Shown in pieces: positions 6,590 through 15,063 of a DNA stretch of 64,000 bases (its first letter is position 1; each line of letters starts with the position of its first letter). A model generated the notes under the pieces. The model saw only the letters and a list, made by a program, of their open reading frames with translations. It had not been told where the DNA came from and searched no databases. The translations under genes were made by a program, and so were the position numbers. Origin of the DNA: CAWAYR01 sp050250875 (GTDB lineage Bacteria; Acidobacteriota; Vicinamibacteria; Vicinamibacterales; UBA2999); NCBI GenBank assembly GCA_050250875.1, contig JBFWNV010000002.1, positions 186,001-250,000 of the forward strand, read 5' to 3'.

Positions 6590-8986
6590 TTACTGGACGC
6601 GGAGCGCGGCCATCGGGTCCACCTTCGCGGCGCGGCGGGCCGGCACGAAGGCCGCGGCCAGGCCGGTGGCCAGCAGCAGCGCCCCGACGGCCAGGAACGT
6701 GGGGCCGTCGTAGGGGCTGACCTGGAAGAACATCAGCCGCATGGCATTGGCCAGCACGATCGCCAGGCCGAGGCCCAGGGTCACGCCGGCCGCCACCTGC
6801 CAGGCCCCCTGACGGAGCACCATCCGCAGCACGTCGGCGGCGCCGGCGCCCACCGCCATGCGCACGCCGATCTCCTGGGTGCGGCGGCTCACCGAGAACG
6901 CCATCACGCCGTAGAGCCCGACCGTGGCCAGGAACAGCGCCGCGATGCCGAAGGCGGTGAACAGCGTGCCGAACACGCGCCAGCCCCAGGTGCCGTCGTC
7001 GAGCACCTTCTGCAGCGTCTGCACGTTGTAGATCGGCAGGTTGCGATCCATCGCCGCCACCGCCTGGCGGACGCCGGCGGCCAGGGCCAGCGGCTCGCCG
7101 GCCGTGCGCAGCAGCACGTTGACGGTGGCGTTCGGCCGCTGGGCCAGCGGGAAGTAGACGTGCTGCAGCAGCGACTCGCCCAGGTCGATGTCGGGGATGC
7201 TCGGCACCACGCCGACAATGGTGTGCCACCGCGGCTCGCCGCCGGTGAAGGTCTGCACCTGCCGGCCGATCGCCCCTTCCGGGTAGAAGCGGCGCTGGAA
7301 TTCCTCGTTGACCACCGCCACCTTCGGCGCATCCGCGCCGTCGCCGCCGGTGAACACCCGGCCCTGGCGCGGCCCGACCCGGATCACGTCGAAGAACGCC
7401 GGCGACACGCTGGTGACCTTGGCGCGCGGGTACTCGCGCTCGTCAGGGAAGGTCTGACCGGGCAGCATCACGGTGATCTCGGCGGCGGTCGGCGGATTGG
7501 TGGTGGCCAGTGCGGCGGCCGCTACCCCCGGCAGGGCGCCCACCCGCTCGAGCAGGGCGTCGCCGAAGCGGACGCGACTCGGGCCGTCGCCGTACTCGGC
7601 GGCCGGCAGCGTGACCCGTGCCGTGAACACCTCACGGGTGGCGATACCTGGATCGAACTGCGTCACATTGACGATGCTGCGGATCACCAGGCCCGACACC
7701 ACCAGCAGCGCGAACGACAGCGCCATCTCGCCGACGACCAGGCCGCGCGACAGCCGGCCGATGCGCAGGCTGGTGGTGCCGCGGCCTTCGTCGTTCAGCA
7801 GCGGCAGCACGTCGCCGCGCGAGGCTCGCAGCGCCGGCACGAGCCCGGCGACGAGCGCCGCCAGCACCGTCACTGCGGTGACGAACAGCAGCACGGTGCC
7901 GTCGAGGCGGATGTCGATCCAGAACGGCGGCGTCGTGTCGGCGATGGCGCGCGAGAACAGCCGCGCCCCGGCGTAGGCGATGCCGACGCCCAGGCCCGCG
8001 CCGGCCACGGCCAGCACCATCACTTCGGCCAGCGTCTGGCGAATCACCTGGCCGCGGCGGGCACCGAGCGCGGTGCGCACCGCCACCTCGCGGGTGCGAT
8101 CGGCGGCCCGCGCCAGCACCAGGTTGGCCACGTTCACGCACGCGATCACCAGCACGAGCAGGACGGCGGCCAGCATCACGCTCAGCAGCTGCACCGTCTC
8201 GGTGCCGATGAACTCCTCGACGTACGGCTTCACCTCCACGGTGATGCCGCTGCGCCGCTTCGGGTCGAGCTGGGCGACCTCGCTCGCGATGGTGGCCAGC
8301 TCGGCGGAGGCCTGATCGCGCGACGCCTCGTCGCGCAACCGGCCGATGATCTCCACCGTCGGGCGGGTGTCCTTGCCCTCGATCGCCGGGTTGACCACCA
8401 GCGCGACCCACAGCTCCTGGACGATGGGATAGGCGAAGCCCGGCGGCATCACGCCGACCACCGTCATGGCCGTGCCGTTGACGCGCAGCGACTGGCCCAA
8501 CGCGTCCGGGCGTCCCTGGAACCGGTCGCGCCACAGCCGGTCGCTGATGACGACCACGGGCTCGGCGCCCGGCGCGCCGTCGGCGTCGGTGAAGTCGCGG
8601 CCGAGTGCCGGGCGGGCCCGCAGCATCCGGAAGGTGTTGGGCGTCACCCACCCGCCGCGATAGCGCTCGGGCGTGCCGTCGGGGCCGACGACGTTGGCGT
8701 TACCGACGTAGAACGCGGTGAAGTCTTCGAACGACCGCTGGCGCTGCCGCCACTCGGCGAACTCCCACTGCGTGGCCTCGAAGTCGTCCTGCGCCTGGAT
8801 GTCGAACGGCGAGGCGTGCAGGATGCGCTCGGAGCGCTCGAACGGCAGGCCGCGCAGCACCGCGCCGTTCAGGATGCTGAACATCAGCGTGCTCAGCCCG
8901 ATGCCCAGCGCCAGCGCCACCACCGCCAGCGCCGACACCAGGGGTTGCCGGACGGCGAGGCGCAGGGCAAGGCGGAGGTTGGCCAT
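6590..8986 (-). CDS. MacB-like orphan ABC permease (ADOP type)
   Basis: A 798-residue permease of the FtsX/MacB superfamily in the duplicated acidobacterial form. Order: TM1 (residues ~15-40), a large periplasmic MacB_PCD domain (~45-250), three TM helices (~270-410), then a second copy with TM, a periplasmic domain (~470-650) and three final TMs ending in PARRAAKVDPMAALRVQ. The NVANLVLARAADRTREVAVRTALGARRG block is the FtsX signature. There is no ATP-binding domain and no ATPase gene nearby. It lacks the ~80-residue prefix and PadR partner seen in the paralogue at 57-60 kb. The ATG at 8986 is preferred over a TTG nine bases upstream. The substrate is unknown. Confidence 0.88.
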   Translation of the reverse strand: MANLRLALRLAVRQPLVSALAVVALALGIGLSTLMFSILNGAVLRGLPFERSERILHASPFDIQAQDDFEATQWEFAEWRQRQRSFEDFTAFYVGNANVVGPDGTPERYRGGWVTPNTFRMLRARPALGRDFTDADGAPGAEPVVVISDRLWRDRFQGRPDALGQSLRVNGTAMTVVGVMPPGFAYPIVQELWVALVVNPAIEGKDTRPTVEIIGRLRDEASRDQASAELATIASEVAQLDPKRRSGITVEVKPYVEEFIGTETVQLLSVMLAAVLLVLVIACVNVANLVLARAADRTREVAVRTALGARRGQVIRQTLAEVMVLAVAGAGLGVGIAYAGARLFSRAIADTTPPFWIDIRLDGTVLLFVTAVTVLAALVAGLVPALRASRGDVLPLLNDEGRGTTSLRIGRLSRGLVVGEMALSFALLVVSGLVIRSIVNVTQFDPGIATREVFTARVTLPAAEYGDGPSRVRFGDALLERVGALPGVAAAALATTNPPTAAEITVMLPGQTFPDEREYPRAKVTSVSPAFFDVIRVGPRQGRVFTGGDGADAPKVAVVNEEFQRRFYPEGAIGRQVQTFTGGEPRWHTIVGVVPSIPDIDLGESLLQHVYFPLAQRPNATVNVLLRTAGEPLALAAGVRQAVAAMDRNLPIYNVQTLQKVLDDGTWGWRVFGTLFTAFGIAALFLATVGLYGVMAFSVSRRTQEIGVRMAVGAGAADVLRMVLRQGAWQVAAGVTLGLGLAIVLANAMRLMFFQVSPYDGPTFLAVGALLLATGLAAAFVPARRAAKVDPMAALRVQ

Positions 8987-9034
8987 GCGGAGCAATACGG
9001 GCCCCGCACGGCGAGGGTTCCGCGCCGGCCCTGC

Positions 9035-9691
9035 TCAGCGCCTCGCGGTGATCGTCCGCCCGTCGGCGGCGTAGAGCACCAGCGCGCCTTCGGGCGTGAT
9101 CTGCGCGCTGCGCACCTGGCCGAGCAGTGCCACGACCGTCTGCTCCTGCGCCATCAGCGGCGGCGGGCACGCCTTGCGCGTGGTGGCGAGAGGCGAGACG
9201 CTGAGCCCGTCGGGGTTCGCCGTGTAGGTGCCGCGCATGCCGTTGCACGAGGCGTTGCCGGCGAAGCGCCCTTGAGCGCCGAAGTCGAGGGTGACCCGCG
9301 AGTCGGCGACCGGCGCCGCCCCGGCGATCGCGTCCACCACCCACACCGCCCCGCGCAGATTCGCCACCGTCACCGCGGGCGTGCACTCGGGATAGGCCGT
9401 GCCCTTGATGGTCAGCGTGCCGTTGCGGCCCTTGTTCCAGAACGACGTGGTCGGGTCGCCCTCGACTTCGTACTTGGCGCCCGACGCGGCCGGCACCTGC
9501 TTCATCTCGAACGTCTGATCGCGAAACGTCACGCGCGCGACGTCGCGCTGGTAGACCACGGTGAGGCGATCGGGACCGCAGACCATCGGGGCCACGTTCG
9601 GCTTCGCGCCGACCGGGCCCGGCTGGGCACCCGAAGGCACGGGGTGGAGCAATCCGACGACCAGACCCAGGGCGAGCGTAGTACGAAACAT
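9035..9691 (-). CDS. Exported protein with MliC-like and META domains
   Basis: A 218-residue protein with a signal peptide (residues 1-22, ending PSGAQ). Residues ~35-100 resemble the MliC/PliC lysozyme-inhibitor fold (VVYQRDVARVTFRDQTFEM, then YEVEGDPTTSFWNKG). Residues ~115-218 form a META/HslJ domain (RVTLDFGAQGRFAGNASCNGMRGTYTAN and LATTRKACP). GAGGAG lies 8 nt before the ATG at 9691, which fixes the start; the longer open frame upstream has no such site. It is likely periplasmic or outer-membrane associated, possibly a stress or host-lysozyme defence protein, by family inference only. Confidence 0.78.
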   Translation of the reverse strand: MFRTTLALGLVVGLLHPVPSGAQPGPVGAKPNVAPMVCGPDRLTVVYQRDVARVTFRDQTFEMKQVPAASGAKYEVEGDPTTSFWNKGRNGTLTIKGTAYPECTPAVTVANLRGAVWVVDAIAGAAPVADSRVTLDFGAQGRFAGNASCNGMRGTYTANPDGLSVSPLATTRKACPPPLMAQEQTVVALLGQVRSAQITPEGALVLYAADGRTITARR

Positions 9692-9916
9692 GTGGCGACT
9701 CCTCCTCGGAAGAGGCATCGCTCCGACAGCCCCCCTGAGACTCCGAGACGCCGACGCGGGATCCTGGCCCGCCGGTGGGACGCTTGTGTCCGGGTGATTT
9801 CTACACCGTGTGGAGGGCTCGCCACTCGCTCCAGCGGTCTGGACGGACAATACGGTCAACTTCGCGCGCAAACGGCAGAGTCGGCGGCGGGCATCCAGTT
9901 TGCAAAGGCGGCGAAC

Positions 9917-10492
9917 ATGACACGCATCCGCACCTACTCAACCCTGGCACTCGTGTTCGCCGCGGCGCTCGCCACGGCTCAGCCGGCTTCGGCGGACATC
10001 CGCGGCACCCTGTTCGGCGGAACCACCCGTATCGAAGAGACCAACAAGGGCACGTTCGGCGGGGCGGTCACCTTCGGCGGGCTGCTCGGCGTGGAGTTCG
10101 AGGCCGCGCGCACGCTGCTGGGCGACTTGGCCAGCGTCGGTCCGGTGGACGTCGAGGCGAACCTCCAGACCTACATGGGCAACCTGGTGCTCCGCGCGCC
10201 CACGGGTCCGATCCAGCCGTATGGATCTGCCGGCATCGGCATCGTGCGTCTCACCGGCGACATCAACGTCCCGTTCCTCGGCAGCGTCATCAGCGCCAGC
10301 GCGCAGGACGTGGGCTGGAACATCGGCGGCGGCGTGTATCTCTTCCCGCTGCCGAACCTGGGCTTCCGCGCCGACGTGCGGCGCTTCCAGACCGGCGACG
10401 TGGAGTGGGACGACATCACCGGCATCGACGACCTGCCGCTGCCGAAGTTCAACTTCTGGCGCGCGACCGCGGGGGTGACGCTCAAGTTCTGA
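9917..10492 (+). CDS. Outer-membrane beta-barrel protein
   Basis: A 191-residue protein with a signal peptide (residues 1-27, ending QPASA) and a small barrel built of alternating hydrophobic strands with Gly-rich turns. Examples are GAVTFGGLLGVEFEAA, QPYGSAGIGIVRLTG, WNIGGGVYLFPLPNLGFRADVR and the last strand FWRATAGVTLKF, which ends in Phe as barrel proteins usually do. It resembles OmpA/OmpX-like 'outer membrane beta-barrel domain' proteins. AAAGGCGG lies a few bases before the ATG. The 225 bp between it and the divergent MliC/META gene hold both upstream regions; no operator is recognised there. Confidence 0.8.
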   Translation: MTRIRTYSTLALVFAAALATAQPASADIRGTLFGGTTRIEETNKGTFGGAVTFGGLLGVEFEAARTLLGDLASVGPVDVEANLQTYMGNLVLRAPTGPIQPYGSAGIGIVRLTGDINVPFLGSVISASAQDVGWNIGGGVYLFPLPNLGFRADVRRFQTGDVEWDDITGIDDLPLPKFNFWRATAGVTLKF

Positions 10493-10493
10493 A

Positions 10494-10606
10494 GGGACCA
10501 GGGACCAGGGAGGTACGCTTGTCCGGCGATCACGACGCCGCGTGCAGCACGCACGCGAAGCGTGACAAGCGTTTTCCTGGTCCCCGGTCCCTGGTCCCTG
10601 GTCCCT
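10494..10606. repeat. Inverted pair of GGGACCA heptamer repeats between convergent genes
   Basis: GGGACCA units at 10494-10511 face their inverse at 10576-10606. Inside them an inverted repeat ACGCTTGTC (10515-10523) / GACAAGCGT (10564-10572) is perfect. The whole 113-bp element could fold into one long stem and fills the gap between the stop codons of two convergent genes. It may act as a bidirectional terminator. The right end overlaps the TAG stop of the S9 gene. Confidence 0.7.
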
Positions 10607-12635
10607 ACGGTTTCAGATTGTCGATGGCGATGGGCGTCAACGTGTCGGCGGGCGTGAAGCCAAAGACCTTGCCGTAGAAGTAGAGTTCGGCTTCCAGCGC
10701 GCGGACGATGTTCTCGGCCTTGCGGAAGCCGTGCTGTTCGCCTTCGAAGGTCACGTAGGCCACCGGCAGACCCTTCTTGCGCACGGCATCGGCCATCATC
10801 GCCGACTGGTTGGGCGGCACCACCTTGTCGTCGAGTCCCTGCAGCAGAATCAGCGCGCAGTTCAGCCGATCGACGTGATGGATCGGCGAGCGGTCGCGAT
10901 AGACCGACTGCATCGCCGGGTAGGGGCCGACCAGCGAGTCCATGTAGCGCGACTCGAACTTGTGGGTGTCCTTGGCCAGGACTTCGAGGTCGCTGATGCC
11001 GTAGTAGCTGGCGCCGGCCTTGAAGGCGTCGTGGAAGGCCAGCGCCGCCAGCGTCGTGTAGCCGCCGGCGCTGCCGCCGCGGGTGATGAGACGCGCCGCA
11101 TCCGCCTTGCCCGCGGCGACCAGGTGTCTGGCGGCGTTCACCGCGTCGCGCACGTCCACCACGCCCCACTGGCCGTCGAGGCGGCGGCGGTAGGCGCGCC
11201 CGTAGCCCGTGCTGCCGCTGTAGTTCACGTCCACCACCGCGAAGCCGCGCGTGGTCCAGAACTGCACCTCGGGATCGAACACGGCATCGGTCGCGCCGGT
11301 CGGGCCGCCGTGGCTGAACACCAGCAGCGGCGGCGCGGTGCCGGCGGGGGCGCGGAAGCCGGGATTGGCCGGCGGATAGTAGAAAGCGTGCACGGCCTGC
11401 CCGCCGCTGTCGAAGCTGATCGCCTCGGGCGCCGAGACGAACGCGGCGTCGAGCGGGTCGGTGCGCGAGCGCTTGAGGATCTCGGCCTCCGCCGCGCCGA
11501 ACGACACCCGGGTGATCGCCGGTCCCTCGGTGGCGGATCCGCCGACGAAGTAGGCGGCGCGGCCATTGGCGACCACGGCATCGAGCGGCTCCAGCGCGAG
11601 GTCGAGCGGCTCGACGCGCCGCGGCTCGAGCGACAGCAGCGCCATCCGCCAGCGACCGTTCTCGGCGTAGGTCACGACCAGCCGGCTCTCGGACGCGAAG
11701 GCGTAGGTGGTCGTGCCCAGCGACCACTGCGGCTTGCCGAACTCGGCCTGCAGCGGATACACCGCCTGCACGATCTCGCCGCGGTAGCGATAGAGGTTCC
11801 ACCAGCCGGTGCGGTCCGACACGAAATAGAGCACGCCGTCGGGCGACCACGCCGGCTGGAAGATCGACTCGTCGTCGCTGCCGGCCACCTTGACGGGCCT
11901 CTCGGGCATGCCGGCGCCATCGAGTGCGGCGACGTAGAGTTCGGTGCCGTCCCACGGCATGTTGGGATGGCGCCACTGCAGCCAGGCGATCTGCCGCCCG
12001 TCGGGGCTCACACTGGCGTCCGAGTAGAAGTCGGCGCCCTGGGCCAGCACGACTCCCGAGGTCGTCGATGCGGCGTCGAGCGGCACGGCCACGACCGCGG
12101 CGGGCGGCTGGGCATCGCCCCTGGTGTGATCCTCGCGGATGCAGATGAGCCGCCGCCGCTCGGCGTCGACGCGGCACTGCGCGTAGAAATACCCCTCGGG
12201 GGTCAGCGCCCGGGCCGCACGGCCCGGGGTGATGTCGTAGAGCCGCTGGTCGGCGAAATTCGACGCGTAGATGGCGCCGCGATACACCGTGTAGGCGGCG
12301 CCGCCGTACTCGTGGACGCGCGAGCGGATGTTGAACGAGGCCGGCGACACCTCCACCGGCGGCGCGCCGGCCGACGCCCGCACCAGCACGTTGCGCCCGC
12401 CTTCCGAGGCCCGGCCCTCGAGCCAGTAGACGTCGTCGCCGTCGAGGGCGATCTGCCCCAGACGCAGGGCCCCGGCGGTGGCTCGGGCCGCTGACAGGGG
12501 CGAGGCCCAGGTGCCGTACGGCGCCTCGACCGGAGCCGGACCGGATTCGCTCACGCTGCCTCCTCCACACGCCGAGGCCAGCAGGGCCACGGCGGAGACG
12601 ATTCGCACCACGTGGACGCGCGTCGTCGACGTCAT
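10605..12635 (-). CDS. S9 prolyl oligopeptidase family lipoprotein
   Basis: A 676-residue serine peptidase. The lipobox LLASAC sits near residue 22, so it is a lipoprotein. A beta-propeller (residues ~60-400, with SPDGRQIAWLQ and SPDGVLYFVSD blades) precedes the alpha/beta-hydrolase domain. The catalytic Ser lies in GGSAGGY (~521), Asp in QGLDDKVVP (~600) and His in GEQHGFR (~633). It probably cleaves short peptides outside the inner membrane. It is convergent with the beta-barrel gene across the heptamer repeat. A TACGAT -10 box lies 8 nt before the ATG. Confidence 0.92.
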   Translation of the reverse strand: MTSTTRVHVVRIVSAVALLASACGGGSVSESGPAPVEAPYGTWASPLSAARATAGALRLGQIALDGDDVYWLEGRASEGGRNVLVRASAGAPPVEVSPASFNIRSRVHEYGGAAYTVYRGAIYASNFADQRLYDITPGRAARALTPEGYFYAQCRVDAERRRLICIREDHTRGDAQPPAAVVAVPLDAASTTSGVVLAQGADFYSDASVSPDGRQIAWLQWRHPNMPWDGTELYVAALDGAGMPERPVKVAGSDDESIFQPAWSPDGVLYFVSDRTGWWNLYRYRGEIVQAVYPLQAEFGKPQWSLGTTTYAFASESRLVVTYAENGRWRMALLSLEPRRVEPLDLALEPLDAVVANGRAAYFVGGSATEGPAITRVSFGAAEAEILKRSRTDPLDAAFVSAPEAISFDSGGQAVHAFYYPPANPGFRAPAGTAPPLLVFSHGGPTGATDAVFDPEVQFWTTRGFAVVDVNYSGSTGYGRAYRRRLDGQWGVVDVRDAVNAARHLVAAGKADAARLITRGGSAGGYTTLAALAFHDAFKAGASYYGISDLEVLAKDTHKFESRYMDSLVGPYPAMQSVYRDRSPIHHVDRLNCALILLQGLDDKVVPPNQSAMMADAVRKKGLPVAYVTFEGEQHGFRKAENIVRALEAELYFYGKVFGFTPADTLTPIAIDNLKP

Positions 12636-12643
12636 GGGCCGAC

Positions 12644-12649
12644 ATCGTA
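12644..12649 (-). promoter_or_regulatory. Predicted -10 box (TACGAT) for the S9 lipoprotein gene
   Basis: The minus-strand TACGAT ends 8 nt before the ATG at 12635. Confidence 0.4.
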
Positions 12650-12670
12650 CCAGCGAGCGCCTTCGGGCGG

Positions 12671-12676
12671 TATCCT
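12671..12676 (+). promoter_or_regulatory. Possible -10 box (TATCCT) for the glycosyltransferase operon
   Basis: If used, it gives a leader of about 105 nt that contains the hairpins at 12687-12773. Confidence 0.3.
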
Positions 12677-12686
12677 AGGGCCGCGT

Positions 12687-12773
12687 GCAGGGCAGAGCTT
12701 CAGCTCGGCCGGGGCAGCTCTCGAGAGCTGCCCTACCTGATCGGAACGCAGGGCAGGGCTTCAGCCCTGCCTG
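12687..12773. repeat. GGCAGGGC hairpin repeats in the leader of the GT2 operon
   Basis: Two related units start with GCAGGGCAG at 12687 and 12748. Between them, 12712-12733 is a perfect 22-bp palindrome (GGGCAGCTCTC and its inverse). The second unit folds as GGCAGGGC-TTCA-GCCCTGCC at 12752-12771 (8-bp stem, 4-nt loop). Confidence 0.7.
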
Positions 12774-12787
12774 GGCGCGGAGGGTGA

Positions 12788-13720
12788 GTGGCGACAATCG
12801 GCGTGGTGGTGCCCATCTATCAGGGCGAGCCCACCCTGGACGAACTCCATCGGCGGGTGACGGCGCAGTTGAGCGCGCTCACCGCCGATTGGGAGATCGT
12901 CTACGTGGACGACGGCAGCCGTGATCGCTCCTGGGCGATCGTCGAAGCCTTCGCCGCCGCCGATCCCCGCGTCCGCGCCGTCAAGCTGATCCGCAACTAC
13001 GGCGAGCACCTGGCCATCACCGCCGGGCTCGATCACGCCGACGCCGACCTCACGCTCATCATGGCCTGCGACCTGCAGGACGATCCGGCGGCCATCCCCG
13101 CCATCGTCGAGGCAGCGCGGACGACGGGCGCCGATCTGGTGCTGACCCGCCGGATGCAGCGGCAGGATCCGCTGCTCAAACGGCTGCTGGCGCGGCTCTT
13201 CTACGCGGTCGTGCAGTTCCTCGTGAAGGTCCGGTACGACCACCGCGTCGGCAACTACCGCGCGCTGTCGCGCCGGGCGGTGCGGCAGTTCTGCGAGTAT
13301 CGCGAGCGCACCCGCAACGTCAACGCCATCATGGCGATCATGGGCGTGCCGACGACCACCATCGACGTGCAGCACCAGCCGCGCGCCGGCGGCCGCAGCG
13401 GCTACTCCCTGTACCGATCGGCGCGGCTCGCCTTCCACGTCCTGGTCGGCTACTCCGAGGTGCCGCTGCAACTCGTGGTGATGCTCGGGGCCGCGGTGAT
13501 CGCGCTGGCGCTCGGCCGCCTCGGCTGGCTGGCGGTCACGCCGGCCGACCCCGATCGGGCCGTGCAGGCCGTCGCCACCGCCACCGCGCTGCTGGCCCTG
13601 GTCGGCGGCCTGGTGATCCTGGCCATCGGCACCGTCGGCGTCTATCTGACCAAGAGCTTCGTCGAGTCGATGAAACGCCCGCTCTACTTCGTGGACACCC
13701 GTCGAGGACTGCCATCATGA
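12788..13720 (+). CDS. Family 2 glycosyltransferase with C-terminal membrane anchor
   Basis: A 310-residue GT-A transferase of the polyprenyl-phosphate glycosyltransferase (ArnC/GtrB/DPM1-like) group. It likely loads a sugar onto a lipid carrier at the cytoplasmic face. Visible: VVVPIYQGEPTLDEL at the start, the nucleotide-binding VDDGSRDRS (~41-49), the ACDLQDDP metal-binding region (~95), and two TM helices (~225-250 and ~260-290). The start is GTG at 12788, preceded by GGAGGG. The stop overlaps the next ATG (ATGA, 13717-13720). It leads a coupled group of three genes. The sugar is unknown. Confidence 0.88.
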   Translation: MATIGVVVPIYQGEPTLDELHRRVTAQLSALTADWEIVYVDDGSRDRSWAIVEAFAAADPRVRAVKLIRNYGEHLAITAGLDHADADLTLIMACDLQDDPAAIPAIVEAARTTGADLVLTRRMQRQDPLLKRLLARLFYAVVQFLVKVRYDHRVGNYRALSRRAVRQFCEYRERTRNVNAIMAIMGVPTTTIDVQHQPRAGGRSGYSLYRSARLAFHVLVGYSEVPLQLVVMLGAAVIALALGRLGWLAVTPADPDRAVQAVATATALLALVGGLVILAIGTVGVYLTKSFVESMKRPLYFVDTRRGLPS

Positions 13721-15063
13721 TGCGCATCGCCCGCCGCCCGGCCGTCGTTCTGACCCTCGCGTTCGCCCTGGCGCTGCCCTCGGCGCTCGCCGCCCAGGCG
13801 CTGCCCAAGGCGCCCTCCGCGGATGCCGTCGGCATGTCGGCCGAGCGGCTCGGCCGCATCACCCGCGTGATGCAGGACGCCGTCCGCGACCGACAGGTGG
13901 CCGGCACCGTCACCCTGGTGGTGCGCGACGGGCAGGTGGCGCACTTCGACGCGGTCGGCCAGGCCGATCTCGAGAAGGGCACGCCGATGCGTCCCGACAC
14001 GATCTTCCGCATCGCCTCGATGACCAAGGCGGTGGTCAGCGTCGGCATCATGATGCTGGTCGAGGAGGGGCGGGTGGCGCTCACCGACCCGGTGTCGCGC
14101 TTCATTCCCGCGTTCGCGAAGACGACGGTGCTGGCCGCCGAGAACGGCCGGGTGGCGGTGGTGCCGGCGCGGCGCGCCATCACCATCCGCGATCTGCTCA
14201 CCCACACCGCCGGGATCTCCTACGGGCAGGGCTCACTCGAGCCGTGGTACACGCCGGCCGGGTTCGAGACGTGGTACTTCGCCGACCGCGCCCAGAACAT
14301 GAGCGCGTGGATGGACAAGCTGGCCACGCTGCCCTTCGAGGCGCAGCCCGGCGAGCGGTGGGTCTACGGGTTCAACACCGACATCCTCGGCAACGTCATC
14401 GAGCGCGTCACCGGGCAGACGCTGGCGCAGTTCCTGGGCGAGCGCCTGATCACGCCGCTGAGGATGGTGGATACGTCGTTCTTCCTGCCCGCCGACAAGG
14501 TATCGCGGTTCGCCGCCGTGTACGCGATGGGCGCCGACGGGAAGATCACCCGGGCGCCCGAGGGTCGCTCCGGGCAGGGGCAGTACACCGGTGGCCCGCA
14601 GGTGGCGTTCTCGGGTGGGGCCGGGCTGCTCTCCACCGCGCAGGACTACGCGCGCTTCCTCCAGATGCTGGCCAACGGCGGCGAACTGGACGGCACGCGC
14701 TACCTGAGCCCGACGACGGTGGCGCTGATGACGTCGAACCACGTCGGCACGCTGTATCAGAACGGCGCGCTCGGCTGGGGCCTGGGCTTCGAGGTGGTCG
14801 AGCAGACCGGCCGGGCGCCGCGCTACGGCGCCAGCGGCGAGTTCTCGTGGAGCGGCGCGTATCACACCAGCTTCTGGGTGGATCCGGCCGAGAAGCTCGT
14901 CGTGGTGTTCATGACGCAGCTGATGCCGGCCGGGGCCGTGGATCTGAACCGCCGGGTCCGCACGCTGGTCAACCAGGCGGTCGTCGGGCCGGTGCCGGCA
15001 CGATCGATGACCGCGCCCACCTCGGCGCAGCGCGTGCCGGCCCGGGCCGGCGGCGGGCGATGA
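13717..15063 (+). CDS. Exported serine hydrolase, beta-lactamase/EstB family
   Basis: A 448-residue class C beta-lactamase-like serine hydrolase with a signal peptide (residues 1-29, ending SALAAQA). The SxxK motif appears as ASMTK near residue 101. The Tyr motif is within WVYGFNTDILG (~210), and the third box is probably around SGAYHTSFWVDP near 385. Families of this type include esterases, D-aminopeptidases and penicillin-binding enzymes, so true beta-lactam hydrolysis should not be assumed. It is coupled by ATGA overlaps to the glycosyltransferase upstream and the L,D-transpeptidase downstream, which suggests an envelope role. Confidence 0.85.
   Translation: MMRIARRPAVVLTLAFALALPSALAAQALPKAPSADAVGMSAERLGRITRVMQDAVRDRQVAGTVTLVVRDGQVAHFDAVGQADLEKGTPMRPDTIFRIASMTKAVVSVGIMMLVEEGRVALTDPVSRFIPAFAKTTVLAAENGRVAVVPARRAITIRDLLTHTAGISYGQGSLEPWYTPAGFETWYFADRAQNMSAWMDKLATLPFEAQPGERWVYGFNTDILGNVIERVTGQTLAQFLGERLITPLRMVDTSFFLPADKVSRFAAVYAMGADGKITRAPEGRSGQGQYTGGPQVAFSGGAGLLSTAQDYARFLQMLANGGELDGTRYLSPTTVALMTSNHVGTLYQNGALGWGLGFEVVEQTGRAPRYGASGEFSWSGAYHTSFWVDPAEKLVVVFMTQLMPAGAVDLNRRVRTLVNQAVVGPVPARSMTAPTSAQRVPARAGGGR

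Noticed and set aside
7160..10492. Very long open frame on the + strand opposite the permease gene
   Set aside because: Its translation is His/Arg/Gly-rich with no domain, as expected for the antisense of GC-rich coding DNA. Only its last part (9917-10492) is a real gene.
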